Shown: positions 43,915 to 52,420 of the stretch, piece by piece
Layout of the letters: each line of letters begins with the position of its first letter
Numbering within the stretch: position 1 is the stretch's first letter
From: Pseudomonas plecoglossicida NBRC 103162 = DSM 15088
Lineage (GTDB): Bacteria > Pseudomonadota > Gammaproteobacteria > Pseudomonadales > Pseudomonadaceae
Direction: 5' to 3'
DNA length: 64,000 nucleotides
NCBI RefSeq assembly: GCF_000730665.1
Contig: NZ_BBIV01000011.1
Location: 110,911 to 174,910 of the forward strand
Translations under genes and position numbers: made by a program
Notes under the pieces: generated by a model
What the model was told of the DNA's origin: nothing
Database searches by the model: none
What the model saw: the letters and a program-made list of their open reading frames with translations, nothing else

Positions 43915-43945
43915 AAAAATGATTGGGGCCGCAAAGCGGCCCCAA
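43914..43945 (-). terminator. Terminator between hisF and cbcV
   Basis: A 10-bp stem TTGGGGCCGC/GCGGCCCCAA with loop AAA. On the minus strand a T6 run follows after four bases, so it best fits the end of the cbcXWV transcript. Confidence 0.75.
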
Positions 43946-43950
43946 CAGCT

Positions 43951-45129
43951 TCACCCGTGATTCTTGCCCAGCAAGGCGTGATAAAGCTCGGTATCCCCGA
44001 GAATCCCCACTACCTTGTCGTTATCCTGCAACACCAACTTGTTGCCGGTCTGATAACGAATCCGCAGCGCCTCGCGCATGCCGATATCGGCATTGACCAG
44101 CGTCGGCCGCCGATCCAGCAGTTCCACATCCTCTCCCGGCGCCCAGTTCTGCAGATCCAGCCCGTTCTGCCCCTGGCGGGCACGCTTGAGCGATCCCCCT
44201 TCGCCCAGGTCCAGCCATGAGTCGATCCCCGGGTCCAGGCACACCGAACCATTGATCCGCTTGCAGTTGTCCAGCGTGCGCATCAGGCTGCGACCGCACA
44301 GTACGTTCAGTGGGTTGGTATGAGCAACAAAGGTGCGCACGTACTCATCGGCCGGATTGAGCACGATCTCCTCGGGCTTGCTGTACTGGATGATCCGCCC
44401 ATCCTTCATGATGGCGATGCGGCTGCCCAGCTTCAGCGCTTCATCGAGGTCATGGCTGACGAACACGATGGTCTTGTTCAGCTTGCTCTGCAGGGTCAGC
44501 AACTCATCCTGCAGACCCTGGCGGATCAGCGGGTCGAGGGCCGAGAACGGTTCGTCCATCAGCAGGATGTCGGCATCCATCGCCAGCGCCCGGGCCAGGC
44601 CCACACGCTGCTGCATGCCGCCGGACAGTTCGTCCGGCTTTTTATTGCGCCACTGGGTCAGGCCCACCAGCTCCAGTTTCTCATCGACCAGCTTGCGCCG
44701 TTCCTTCTCCGGGCGGCCCTGCATTTCCAGGCCGAAGCTGATGTTCTCGCGCACGGTCAGCCAGGGCATCAGGGCGAACTTCTGGAACACCATGGCGATG
44801 CGCTTGGTGCGCATCATCTTCAGCTCCGCCGGGGTGCAGTGGGCAATGTCGATGTGCTTGCCTTCGTGCTCGACGAACAGCTTGCCGCGGCTCACGGTGT
44901 TGAGGCCGTTGATGCAGCGCAGCAGGCTCGACTTGCCCGAACCGGACAGGCCCATCAGCACGCAGATCTCGCCCTTGTTGATGTCCAGGTTGGCCTTTTC
45001 GACACCTACCACCAAGCCAGTCTGCTTGAGGATCTGCTCGCGGGTCTTGCCCTGGTCGAGCAGCGTCAGCGCTTCGCGCGGCTTGTTGGAGAAGATGACG
45101 TCGACGTCTTCGAAGCGAATGATGCTCAT
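43951..45129 (-). CDS. cbcV: Choline/betaine/carnitine ABC transporter ATPase
   Basis: The 392-residue ProV/OpuAA-type ATPase has Walker A GLSGSGKSS, signature LSGGMQQR, Walker B LLMDEPFSALDPL and a C-terminal CBS-like region (about 280-390). The set of three genes next to sdaA and gbdR matches cbcXWV of P. aeruginosa, the core transporter for quaternary ammonium compounds. Its ATG overlaps the cbcW stop (4 nt). Confidence 0.92.
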   Translation of the reverse strand: MSIIRFEDVDVIFSNKPREALTLLDQGKTREQILKQTGLVVGVEKANLDINKGEICVLMGLSGSGKSSLLRCINGLNTVSRGKLFVEHEGKHIDIAHCTPAELKMMRTKRIAMVFQKFALMPWLTVRENISFGLEMQGRPEKERRKLVDEKLELVGLTQWRNKKPDELSGGMQQRVGLARALAMDADILLMDEPFSALDPLIRQGLQDELLTLQSKLNKTIVFVSHDLDEALKLGSRIAIMKDGRIIQYSKPEEIVLNPADEYVRTFVAHTNPLNVLCGRSLMRTLDNCKRINGSVCLDPGIDSWLDLGEGGSLKRARQGQNGLDLQNWAPGEDVELLDRRPTLVNADIGMREALRIRYQTGNKLVLQDNDKVVGILGDTELYHALLGKNHG

Positions 45130-45971
45130 GCCTCACCCCTTACCGGCAGTTCCGGTTGCTTGCAGATACGGTCGAGCATGATCGCCAGCAGCACGATCGC
45201 CAGGCCCGCTTCGAAGCCCAGGGAGATATCGGCGGTGTTCAGTGCGTTGACCACAGGTTTGCCCAGGCCGTCGGCGCCGACCAGGGCGGCGATCACCACC
45301 ATCGACAGCGACAGCATGATGCATTGGGTGACACCGGCAGCGATGCTCGGCATGGCATGCGGCAGTTCGATGCGGGTCAGCAGTTGGCGCCGCGAGCAGC
45401 CGAAGGCCTTGCCGGCGTCCAGCAGCTCCTGCGGTACGTCGCAGATGCCCAGGTAGGTAAGGCGGATGGGCGCGGCGATGGCGAATACCACCGTGGATAT
45501 CAGCCCCGGCACCACACCCAGGCCGAACAGGGTCAGGGTGGGGATCAGGTAAACGAAGGTCGGTACCGTCTGCATCAGGTCGAGCACCGGGCGCATGGCG
45601 GTATAGAACAGCGGCTTGTGCGCGGCGAGGATACCCAGCGGCACGCCGATGGCCACGCAGACCACGGTGGCGAAGGTGACCTGCGCCAGGGTTTCCATGG
45701 TTTCCTGCCAGTAGCCCAGGTTGAGGATCAGCAGGAACGACAGGGCGACGAACACGGTCAGCGCCCATTTGCGCTGGATCAGGTGCGCGAGGGCGGCGAA
45801 CAAGGCAATCAGGACGAACGGGTTGAACCAGGTCAGGGCACTGGTGACGCCATGGATCATGAATTCCAGGCCTTGAGCGATGGCATCGAAGTAGCTGGCG
45901 CCGTTCTGGGTCAACCATTCGACGAATGAGGCGATGTACTGCCCCAGGGGTATTTTCTGATCGATAAGCAT
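45126..45971 (-). CDS. cbcW: Choline/betaine/carnitine ABC transporter permease
   Basis: The 281-residue ProW-type permease has about six helices and the EAA loop (LLDAGKAFGCSRRQLLTRIELPHAMPSI). It works with CbcV and with several binding proteins (CbcX and, from this window, CaiX). It lies 84 nt downstream of cbcX. Confidence 0.92.
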   Translation of the reverse strand: MLIDQKIPLGQYIASFVEWLTQNGASYFDAIAQGLEFMIHGVTSALTWFNPFVLIALFAALAHLIQRKWALTVFVALSFLLILNLGYWQETMETLAQVTFATVVCVAIGVPLGILAAHKPLFYTAMRPVLDLMQTVPTFVYLIPTLTLFGLGVVPGLISTVVFAIAAPIRLTYLGICDVPQELLDAGKAFGCSRRQLLTRIELPHAMPSIAAGVTQCIMLSLSMVVIAALVGADGLGKPVVNALNTADISLGFEAGLAIVLLAIMLDRICKQPELPVRGEA

Positions 45972-46055
45972 GATAGCGAGCTTCCACCTGCAATGATTGA
46001 AATCAGTCCGGGGCGGGCACGGTCCCGCCCCGCGGTGTTGCCATAGCGTCTTGCG

Positions 46056-47003
46056 TTATTGCGTCAGTTTGGCCTTGGCCGCCTCAAGGCCGGGTTTGCC
46101 ATCCACGGTGGTGACACCCGCCAGCCAGGCGTCCAGCTTGCCAGGGTTGTCCTTGAGCCACTTCTTGGCCGCAGCGTCGGGTTTCATCTTGTCGTCCAGG
46201 ACATAGCCCATCATGGTGCTTTCATCCTTGAGCTCGAACGACAGGTTCTTCAACAGCTGCCCGACGTTGCTGCATTCCTGTACGTAGGCCTTGCGGGTAT
46301 TGGTAAACACAGTGGCCTTGCCGAAATCGGGCCCGAAGAATTCGTCGCCCCCGGTCAGGTACTGCATCTTGAAGCGGGTGTTCATCGGGTGCGGTTCCCA
46401 GCCGAGGAAGACCACCGCGTCGCCGCGTTTTTGCGCCCTGTCGACTTGCGAAAGCATGCCGGCCTCGCTCGACTGCACGATCTTGAAGCCGGCGTCCTTC
46501 AGGCCGAAGGCGTTCTTGTCGATCATGCTCTGGATGGTCCGGTTGCCGTCGTTGCCGGGTTCGATGCCGTAGATCTTGCCGTCCAGTTCCTTCTTGAACT
46601 TGGGAATGTCGCTGAAATCCTTCAGGCCCTTGTCATACAGCGCCTGGGGCACGGCCAGGGTGTACTTGGCGTTTTCCAGGTTGGCGCGAACCGTCTCGAC
46701 AGTGCCGGCGTCGCGGTACGGCTTGATGTCGTTCTCCATGGTCGGCATCCAGTTGCCGAGAAACACGTCCAGGTCCTTGCCGGCGGCCAGCGACTTGTAG
46801 GTCACCGGTACCGAGATCATGGTGGTGTGGGTCTTGTAGCCCAGGGCTTCGAGCACGACGCTGGTAGTCGCGGTGGTCACGGTGATGTCGGTCCAGCCGA
46901 CGTCCGAGAAGCGTACCGTCTGACACTGCTCGGGTTCGGCGGCCTGGGCCAGCAACGGTGCCGAGAGCAACGCAACCAGCAACAGCGAGGGTGAACCTTT
47001 CAT
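46056..47003 (-). CDS. cbcX: Choline/betaine/carnitine-binding protein
   Basis: The 315-residue precursor has a signal peptide (MKGSPSLLLVALLSAPLLAQAA) and then a ProX/OpuAC-type binding fold (VRFSDVGWTDI, FLGNWMPTMENDI, VVFLGWEPHPMN). Trp and Tyr side chains in these segments usually make the aromatic box for the quaternary ammonium. It is first in the cbcXWV operon and divergent from sdaA. Confidence 0.92.
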   Translation of the reverse strand: MKGSPSLLLVALLSAPLLAQAAEPEQCQTVRFSDVGWTDITVTTATTSVVLEALGYKTHTTMISVPVTYKSLAAGKDLDVFLGNWMPTMENDIKPYRDAGTVETVRANLENAKYTLAVPQALYDKGLKDFSDIPKFKKELDGKIYGIEPGNDGNRTIQSMIDKNAFGLKDAGFKIVQSSEAGMLSQVDRAQKRGDAVVFLGWEPHPMNTRFKMQYLTGGDEFFGPDFGKATVFTNTRKAYVQECSNVGQLLKNLSFELKDESTMMGYVLDDKMKPDAAAKKWLKDNPGKLDAWLAGVTTVDGKPGLEAAKAKLTQ

Positions 47004-47156
47004 GGATGGACTCCTGTGATTTTATCTTCGGGTTCGCGAGGGTCGCCGGGCGTTCTCAGGGTCCGGTCGACCAGGCCTGCAGAGGGCAGGTTGCGAGGCC
47101 GTGCAATACGAGTCGCTTTCGATAATCCTCCAGCGGCGGGCAAACGCCTACTGGTG

Positions 47157-47194
47157 GGGTCGTAACCAGTACGCAACGGGTCGTATCCAGTACG
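47157..47194. promoter_or_regulatory. Tandem 21-bp-period direct repeat, candidate GbdR operator
   Basis: GGGTCGTAACCAGTACG (47157-47173) and GGGTCGTATCCAGTACG (47178-47194) differ at one base and are spaced exactly 21 bp, two helical turns. This is the binding geometry of AraC/XylS regulators. They lie between the divergent cbcX and sdaA genes, 154-191 bp from the cbcX start. GbdR is the obvious candidate because it controls choline/betaine genes and is encoded 2 kb away. Confidence 0.7.
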
Positions 47195-47444
47195 GGCGAT
47201 GTCGCATATGGATTTTTCCACCCCCACGGCCGCGTTTTTGCGTCACCAGAGCGCTGGAAAGCGGCGCGCAGGCGGCCAAAAAGGCGCGGCGCTGCTGGAC
47301 AAAAGTACGTCGGTTGCAGACGGCGAGAAGGGCGGTAAAAAACCGATGATGCGTGCATTCGTGGCGGCTCGCAGCTTCAGCCTAGCAGTTGCCCCGCCCT
47401 GCGCATGGCGCGCAGAGACAAGCCCAGCAAGAGGTGAAGCGACA

Positions 47445-48821
47445 ATGGCCATCAGCGTGTTCGACCTGTTCAAGATCGGTGTCGGGCCTTCCAGCTCCCA
47501 CACCGTAGGCCCCATGCGCGCCGGCGCCCTGTTCGTCCAGGGCCTGCGCGAACGTAGCGAGCTGGAACGGGTGAAGCGGATCGAGGTACGGCTGTACGGC
47601 TCGCTATCGGCCACCGGTATCGGCCACGGCACCGACAACGCCACCATCATGGGCCTGATGGGCGAATGGCCGGACGCCATCGACCCGACCCGGATCGTCC
47701 CGCGTATTGCCGACCTGCGCGAAACCGACACCCTGCTGCTGGACAACCGTCTGCCCATCGAATTCGTCTGGGCCCGCGACATGCGCCTGCTGGACGAGAA
47801 CCTGCCATACCACCCCAACGCCATGACCCTGATTGCCGAAGGCGAGCAGGGCGAGCTGCACCGTGACACCTACTACTCGGTAGGTGGCGGCTTCGTGGTC
47901 GATGCGGCCCAGGCCGCCAGCGGTGTGCTGGATGCCGACCAGACGGTACTGCCGTACGATTTCAACAGCGCCGCCGAGCTGCTGCGCCTGTGCAAGCAAA
48001 ACGACCTCAGCGTGTCGCAATTGATGATGGCCAACGAGAAGGTCTGGCGCAGTGAAGAGGAGATCCGCGCCGGCCTGTACAGGCTCTGGGAAGCCATGCA
48101 GGAATGCGTCAACAACGGCCTCAAATACGAAGGTACGTTGCCCGGCGGGCTGAACGTGCGCCGCCGCGCCGCCAAGCTGCACCGCAGCCTGCAGGAAATC
48201 GGCAAGCCCAACGTGATCGGCTCGACCATGAGCGCCATGGAATGGGTCAACCTGTTCGCCCTGGCGGTCAACGAAGAGAACGCCGCCGGCGGGCGCATGG
48301 TCACCGCGCCCACCAACGGTGCGGCGGGCATCATCCCGGCGGTGCTGCACTACTACATGCGCTTCAGTGATGCGGTGGACGAGTCCAGCGTGGTCGACTT
48401 CTTCCTCGCCGCGGCCGCCGTCGGCATCTTGTGCAAGAAGAACGCTTCGATTTCCGGAGCCGAGGTTGGCTGCCAGGGCGAGGTGGGTTCTGCGTGTGCC
48501 ATGGCGGCCGCGGGCCTGGCCGAGGTGCTGGGGGCGACTCCACCACAGGTGGAGAATGCCGCCGAGATCGCCCTGGAGCACAACCTCGGGCTGACCTGCG
48601 ACCCGGTTGGCGGGTTGGTGCAGGTACCGTGCATCGAGCGCAACGCGATTGCCGCAGTGAAGGCCATCAACGCCGTGCAGATGGCCCTGCGCGGTGATGG
48701 CGAGCACTTCATCTCCCTCGACCAGGTGATCCGCACCATGCGCGACACCGGGGCCGACATGCACGACAAGTACAAAGAGACCTCGCGCGGTGGCCTGGCG
48801 GTCAGCGCCATCGAATGCTGA
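47445..48821 (+). CDS. sdaA: L-serine dehydratase (Fe-S, single chain)
   Basis: From the ATG at 47445 the protein is 458 residues. It has the N-terminal SDH-beta start (FDLFKIGVGPSSSHTVGP) and Fe-S ligands C343, C385 and C396. The chain ends in Cys458 (AIEC). In the type 2 enzyme studied from Legionella, as I recall, the C-terminal Cys folds into the active site as the fourth ligand; that residue is present here. It deaminates serine to pyruvate, the exit of the choline-betaine-glycine-serine route. Divergent from cbcX across 441 bp. Confidence 0.94.
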   Translation: MAISVFDLFKIGVGPSSSHTVGPMRAGALFVQGLRERSELERVKRIEVRLYGSLSATGIGHGTDNATIMGLMGEWPDAIDPTRIVPRIADLRETDTLLLDNRLPIEFVWARDMRLLDENLPYHPNAMTLIAEGEQGELHRDTYYSVGGGFVVDAAQAASGVLDADQTVLPYDFNSAAELLRLCKQNDLSVSQLMMANEKVWRSEEEIRAGLYRLWEAMQECVNNGLKYEGTLPGGLNVRRRAAKLHRSLQEIGKPNVIGSTMSAMEWVNLFALAVNEENAAGGRMVTAPTNGAAGIIPAVLHYYMRFSDAVDESSVVDFFLAAAAVGILCKKNASISGAEVGCQGEVGSACAMAAAGLAEVLGATPPQVENAAEIALEHNLGLTCDPVGGLVQVPCIERNAIAAVKAINAVQMALRGDGEHFISLDQVIRTMRDTGADMHDKYKETSRGGLAVSAIEC

Positions 48822-49252
48822 CACACCGCGCTGGGCCTATCGCCGGCTTGCCGGAGATAGGGGCCGTGCATTCTCAAGAGGCCACTACACTCGGTGGTGC
48901 CCTGTTCTGGAGCACCGCCGATCGTCGGATGTCGTTATCGGTGTGGGCATTGTCGGTGACACTCAATAGTGTCGTTTCTGGGAAACCTACAGTGCCCGTG
49001 TCACCAAATTGCTCACCCGTTACACGCAACGCGCTAGCTCGGCGGTTTGCGATGACTGACCAACTCATGCAAGAGCCTGAATTGCCCCAATAAAGGCGTC
49101 GTTTTCAGGTTTTTTCGAATGACCGTTCAACTTCAGGCACGGCGTTTGCGTTGAGATTGGCAACCCACCCCCGGAAAATGACCGGCGGGTCAATAACAAG
49201 AAATCAGTGCCCGCCTGAGGCACACCCAGCATTTGTGTGAGGAGAAATCGCG
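48822..49252. other. 431-bp regulatory region upstream of gbdR
   Basis: No gene is supported. It holds a REP palindrome (48834-48864), a perfect palindrome GACACT-CAAT-AGTGTC (48958-48973) and a sigma-54 promoter (49135-49150). The long leader (about 90 nt after the promoter) has a GGAGA ribosome binding site. Confidence 0.6.
49135..49150 (+). promoter_or_regulatory. Sigma-54 (-24/-12) promoter of gbdR
   Basis: AGGCACGGCGTTTGCG matches TGGCACG-N4-TTGCW at all core positions except the first base, with GG and GC 10 nt apart. The GACACTCAATAGTGTC palindrome 160-180 bp upstream is a candidate enhancer. Control by NtrC and/or CbrB would tie quaternary-amine catabolism to N and C status. Confidence 0.75.
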
Positions 49253-50359
49253 ATGACGTCGTACACCTCCGGGAACCCAACCCAGAACCGCACAGCACCC
49301 CAGTCCATCGGGTTTCTTCTTTTGGACAATTTCACCCTGATCTCCCTCGCCTCGGCCGTCGAGCCGCTGCGCATGGCCAACCAGTTGTCCGGGCGCGAGC
49401 TGTACCGCTGGCACACCCTGACCGTCGACGGCGGCCAGGTCTGGGCCAGCGATGGCCTGCAGATCACCCCGGATGCGGCCATCGGCAATGCACCGCCCAT
49501 GGACACCGTGATCGTCTGCGGTGGCGTTGGCATCCAGCGTTCGGTCACCCGTGAGCACGTCACCTGGCTGCAGGCCCAGGCCCGCCAGTCGCGTCGCCTT
49601 GGTGCAGTGTGCACCGGCAGCTGGGCGCTGGCCTGCGCCGGCCTGCTCGATGGCTTCGATTGCAGCGTGCACTGGGAATGCCTGGCCGCGATGCAGGAGG
49701 CCTACCCGCGGGTGAACATGAGCACCCGCCTGTTCACCCTCGACCGCAACCGCTTCACCAGCTCCGGCGGCACCGCGCCGCTGGACATGATGCTGCACCT
49801 GATCAGCCGCGACCATGGCCGCGAGCTGTCGGCAGCGATCTCGGAGATGTTCGTCTACGAGCGCATTCGCAACGAGCAGGATCACCAGCGCGTGCCGCTC
49901 AAGCACATGCTCGGCACCAACCAGCCGAAGCTGCAGGAAATCGTCGCGCTGATGGAGGCCAACCTGGAAGAGCCGATCGACCTGGACGAGCTGGCGGTGT
50001 ACGTGTCGGTTTCGCGGCGACAGCTCGAGCGCTTGTTCCAGAAGTACCTGCACTGCTCGCCATCGCGCTATTACCTGAAGTTGCGCCTGATCCGCGCGCG
50101 GCAGTTGCTCAAGCAGACGCCGATGTCGATCATCGAGGTGGCGTCGGTGTGCGGCTTCGTGTCCACGCCGCACTTCTCCAAGTGCTACCGCGAGTATTTC
50201 GGCATTCCGCCGCGGGATGAGCGCGTCGGTTCCAATACCGCGCAGCAGGTAGCGATGATGCCGATTCCGCAGGCCATGGCCCTGTCGCCGCACAGTGGGC
50301 CGATGGCCGCACTGAGCCAGGCGCGCAATGAGTCGACCTTTGCCAGTGTGAGGCTCTGA
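49253..50359 (+). CDS. gbdR: GbdR, choline/glycine betaine catabolism activator
   Basis: The 368-residue GlxA-family regulator has an N-terminal DJ-1/PfpI-like ligand domain (about 18-190, with CTGSWALACAG) and a C-terminal AraC helix-turn-helix pair (about 235-325, VSVSRRQLERLFQKYL and IEVASVCGFVSTPHFSKCYREYFG). Size, ending and genomic context match P. aeruginosa GbdR, which senses glycine betaine and dimethylglycine. An AGGAGA ribosome binding site precedes the ATG. Confidence 0.92.
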   Translation: MTSYTSGNPTQNRTAPQSIGFLLLDNFTLISLASAVEPLRMANQLSGRELYRWHTLTVDGGQVWASDGLQITPDAAIGNAPPMDTVIVCGGVGIQRSVTREHVTWLQAQARQSRRLGAVCTGSWALACAGLLDGFDCSVHWECLAAMQEAYPRVNMSTRLFTLDRNRFTSSGGTAPLDMMLHLISRDHGRELSAAISEMFVYERIRNEQDHQRVPLKHMLGTNQPKLQEIVALMEANLEEPIDLDELAVYVSVSRRQLERLFQKYLHCSPSRYYLKLRLIRARQLLKQTPMSIIEVASVCGFVSTPHFSKCYREYFGIPPRDERVGSNTAQQVAMMPIPQAMALSPHSGPMAALSQARNESTFASVRL

Positions 50360-50366
50360 AACAGCA

Positions 50367-50402
50367 CCGGCCTCATCGCCGGCTTGCCGGCGATGAGGCC
50401 GG
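50367..50402. repeat. 36-bp perfect REP palindrome
   Basis: A 17-bp arm containing CCTCATCGCCGGC is mirrored exactly around TT, between the convergent gbdR and the 85-aa gene. It is a likely bidirectional transcription end. Confidence 0.85.
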
Positions 50403-50417
50403 AACAGGAAGGACCGA

Positions 50418-50675
50418 TTACGCGCGCTTGTTGAATTGCGCCAGCGCTGGCAACAGTTGCTTGTCGATGGCCTGGCGCACTGCCGGCAGGATCGTCGCAC
50501 TGCCGGTATACATCTGTTCGACCATACCCTTGAGCGCTCGGGCATTGGGCTCGGTCAACCCGCGTACCACCGCCTCGCAGGCCTGCTCGGCAGAGGCCCC
50601 GGCGGGGATGTCGAAACCGCGCGCGCGCAGGTGGCCTGCCAGGTCGTCCTGATCAATCAAATCCGCATGCATCAT
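50418..50675 (-). CDS. Hypothetical protein (85 aa) in the GbdR locus
   Basis: From tandem ATGs at 50675/50672 the product is 85 residues, acidic at the start (MMHADLIDQDDLAGHLRARGFDIPAG) and helical, with no membrane segment. I recognise no family. It sits between gbdR and the carnitine genes. A GGGA ribosome binding site is 12 nt upstream. The longer frame to 50972 is not supported. Confidence 0.65.
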   Translation of the reverse strand: MMHADLIDQDDLAGHLRARGFDIPAGASAEQACEAVVRGLTEPNARALKGMVEQMYTGSATILPAVRQAIDKQLLPALAQFNKRA

Positions 50676-50737
50676 GGCTGTTGTCCCTTTTATCGCGAAG
50701 AGAGTGCTGCTTGATTCACGACCGATTCTGTGACGAG

Positions 50738-50941
50738 CACGACATGCCCGCAAGGGCAGAATGTCGCGATGGCTGCTTTGGCTAAGAACAGGTCGTTCCC
50801 GGCTAAATCCCTGGCCTGAGAAGCCAGCACACTGAAGCCATTCACGGTACCAGAGGGTTTGGTCACCCTCGCTCACGCACAGTGGATGTTGCTCGCTCTC
50901 TTGGCCCCGGATGCTCACGGCTTCCCGGGGCCATTTTTTTG
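50738..50941 (+). ncRNA. Candidate small RNA ending in a strong terminator
   Basis: Between two minus-strand genes the + strand has a classical terminator: GGCCCCGG 50903-50910, CCGGGGCC 50925-50932, then T7 to 50940. Upstream hairpins on the same strand are TGCCC-GCAA-GGGCA inside CGACAT/ATGTCG (50738-50766), CTGGC/GCCAG (50811-50827) and a perfect GAGGGT/ACCCTC (50853-50870). No start or ribosome binding site of length is present. The RNA start is unknown; a CTAAAT -10-like box is at 50803-50808. Alternatively the terminator ends gbdR read-through. Confidence 0.5.
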
Positions 50942-50949
50942 CCTGCCGT

Positions 50950-51426
50950 TTATTTAGCGGGGGGAAGGGCAATCACTCGCCCAAGGTACTCAGGCGCTGG
51001 CAGATCGCGCTGGCTATCGACCAGTGCCTGCAGCAACCCTGCACTGCGCTCACTGAACGGCGCCGCTTTCGGGCCCGCCAGGTCGACATGCAGAAGCATC
51101 TGTTCGCTGACTGCCAGCGCTTCGCCGAACCCTTGCCGGTGCAAGCTGTGACAGACGTGCAGGCGCTTGCGGTCGAAGCCGATGATTTGCGTCTGCACCC
51201 ACACTTCGGTGCCCAGCTTCACTTCGTGCAGGTAGTTGATATGGGCCTCCAGGGTGAACAGCGACTGCCCACTCTGCCCCCGGCTGTCGGCATCCAGGCC
51301 GATACGCTCCATCAGCGCATCGGTGGCGTAGCTGAAAATCAGCAGGTAGAAGGCATCGCGCAGGTGCCCGTTGTAGTCGACCCAGTCCTCCTGGACTGGG
51401 GTGCGATAGGTGATCAGTGCCGGCAT
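50950..51426 (-). CDS. cdhB: CdhB, betainyl-CoA thioesterase
   Basis: From the ATG at 51426 the hotdog-fold protein is 158 residues. It has the 4-hydroxybenzoyl-CoA thioesterase-type start (VDYNGHLRDAFYLLIFSYATD). In carnitine catabolism CdhB hydrolyses betainyl-CoA to glycine betaine and CoA. GAGGAG ribosome binding site. It lies 10 nt after cdhA, last in the caiX-cdhC-cdhA-cdhB unit. Confidence 0.88.
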   Translation of the reverse strand: MPALITYRTPVQEDWVDYNGHLRDAFYLLIFSYATDALMERIGLDADSRGQSGQSLFTLEAHINYLHEVKLGTEVWVQTQIIGFDRKRLHVCHSLHRQGFGEALAVSEQMLLHVDLAGPKAAPFSERSAGLLQALVDSQRDLPAPEYLGRVIALPPAK

Positions 51427-51436
51427 CGCGGTCTCC

Positions 51437-52402
51437 TCAGTCGCTGAACGACATGCCATGGCTGGCCTTGCTGGTCTTCACCGCCTCCAGCACCGCCAGC
51501 AGCGTATCGTCACGATAGCGCTCCAGCGCCGCGATGCTGCGTTCGCCCAGTTGCTCGGAAGTGCCGTCGACCACGTCGTCGATCAGCTTGTCGGTCAGCT
51601 CCGGGGCCGGCAGATACGTCCAGGGCAGCTTCAGCGCCGGGCCGAACTGCGACATGAAGTGGCGCATGCCGGCATCGCCACCGGCCAGGGTGTAGGTCAG
51701 GAAGGTACCCATGAACGACCAGCGCAGGCCGGCGCCGAAGCGGATCGCATCGTCGATTTCACCCGTGCTGGCGACACCGTCGTTGACCAGGTGCAGCGCC
51801 TCGCGCCACAGCGCTTCGAGCAGGCGGTCGGCGATGAAGCCGGGCACTTCCTTGCGCACGTGCAGTGGGCGCATGCCCAGTGCGGTGTAGATGGTCTTTG
51901 CCGCCTCGATGGCTTCAGGTGCGGTCCGGTTGCCGCCGACGATCTCCACCAGTGGCAGCAGGTACACCGGGTTGAACGGGTGGCCGACCACGCAGCGTTC
52001 GGGGTGGGTGGCAGACTCGTAGAACTCGCTGGGCAACAGGCCCGAAGTGCTGGAACCGATGATGGCGTTGGGCTTGGCTGCGGCGCTGATCTTTGCATGC
52101 AGGTCGAGCTTGAGGTCCAGACGTTCTGGCGCGCTTTCCTGGATGAAGTCGGCGTCGCGCACGCATTCCTCGATGGTGGCGACGAACTTCAGACGGTCCT
52201 GCGCCGCGCCAGGTGCGAGGCCTTGCTTTTCAAGTGCCGGCCAGGCGTTGGCGATGCGTTTGCGCAGCGCCTGTTCGGCACCCGGTGCCGGGTCCCAGGC
52301 GAGCACGTCGAGGCCGTGGGCCAGGGCGCGGGCGACCCAGCCGCTGCCGATCACGCCGCTACCCAGGGCGGCGAAAGTCTTGATCTCGGTGATGAAAGGC
52401 AT
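51437..52402 (-). CDS. cdhA: CdhA, L-carnitine 3-dehydrogenase
   Basis: The 321-residue protein belongs to the 3-hydroxyacyl-CoA dehydrogenase superfamily, with NAD motif GSGVIGSGW, the [10 protein letters not shown] and [11 protein letters not shown] segments and the catalytic-region [14 protein letters not shown]. It oxidises carnitine to 3-dehydrocarnitine. It is 18 nt downstream of cdhC. Confidence 0.94.
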   Translation of the reverse strand: MPFITEIKTFAALGSGVIGSGWVARALAHGLDVLAWDPAPGAEQALRKRIANAWPALEKQGLAPGAAQDRLKFVATIEECVRDADFIQESAPERLDLKLDLHAKISAAAKPNAIIGSSTSGLLPSEFYESATHPERCVVGHPFNPVYLLPLVEIVGGNRTAPEAIEAAKTIYTALGMRPLHVRKEVPGFIADRLLEALWREALHLVNDGVASTGEIDDAIRFGAGLRWSFMGTFLTYTLAGGDAGMRHFMSQFGPALKLPWTYLPAPELTDKLIDDVVDGTSEQLGERSIAALERYRDDTLLAVLEAVKTSKASHGMSFSD

Positions 52403-52420
52403 ATCGGTCTCCTGAAGGGA

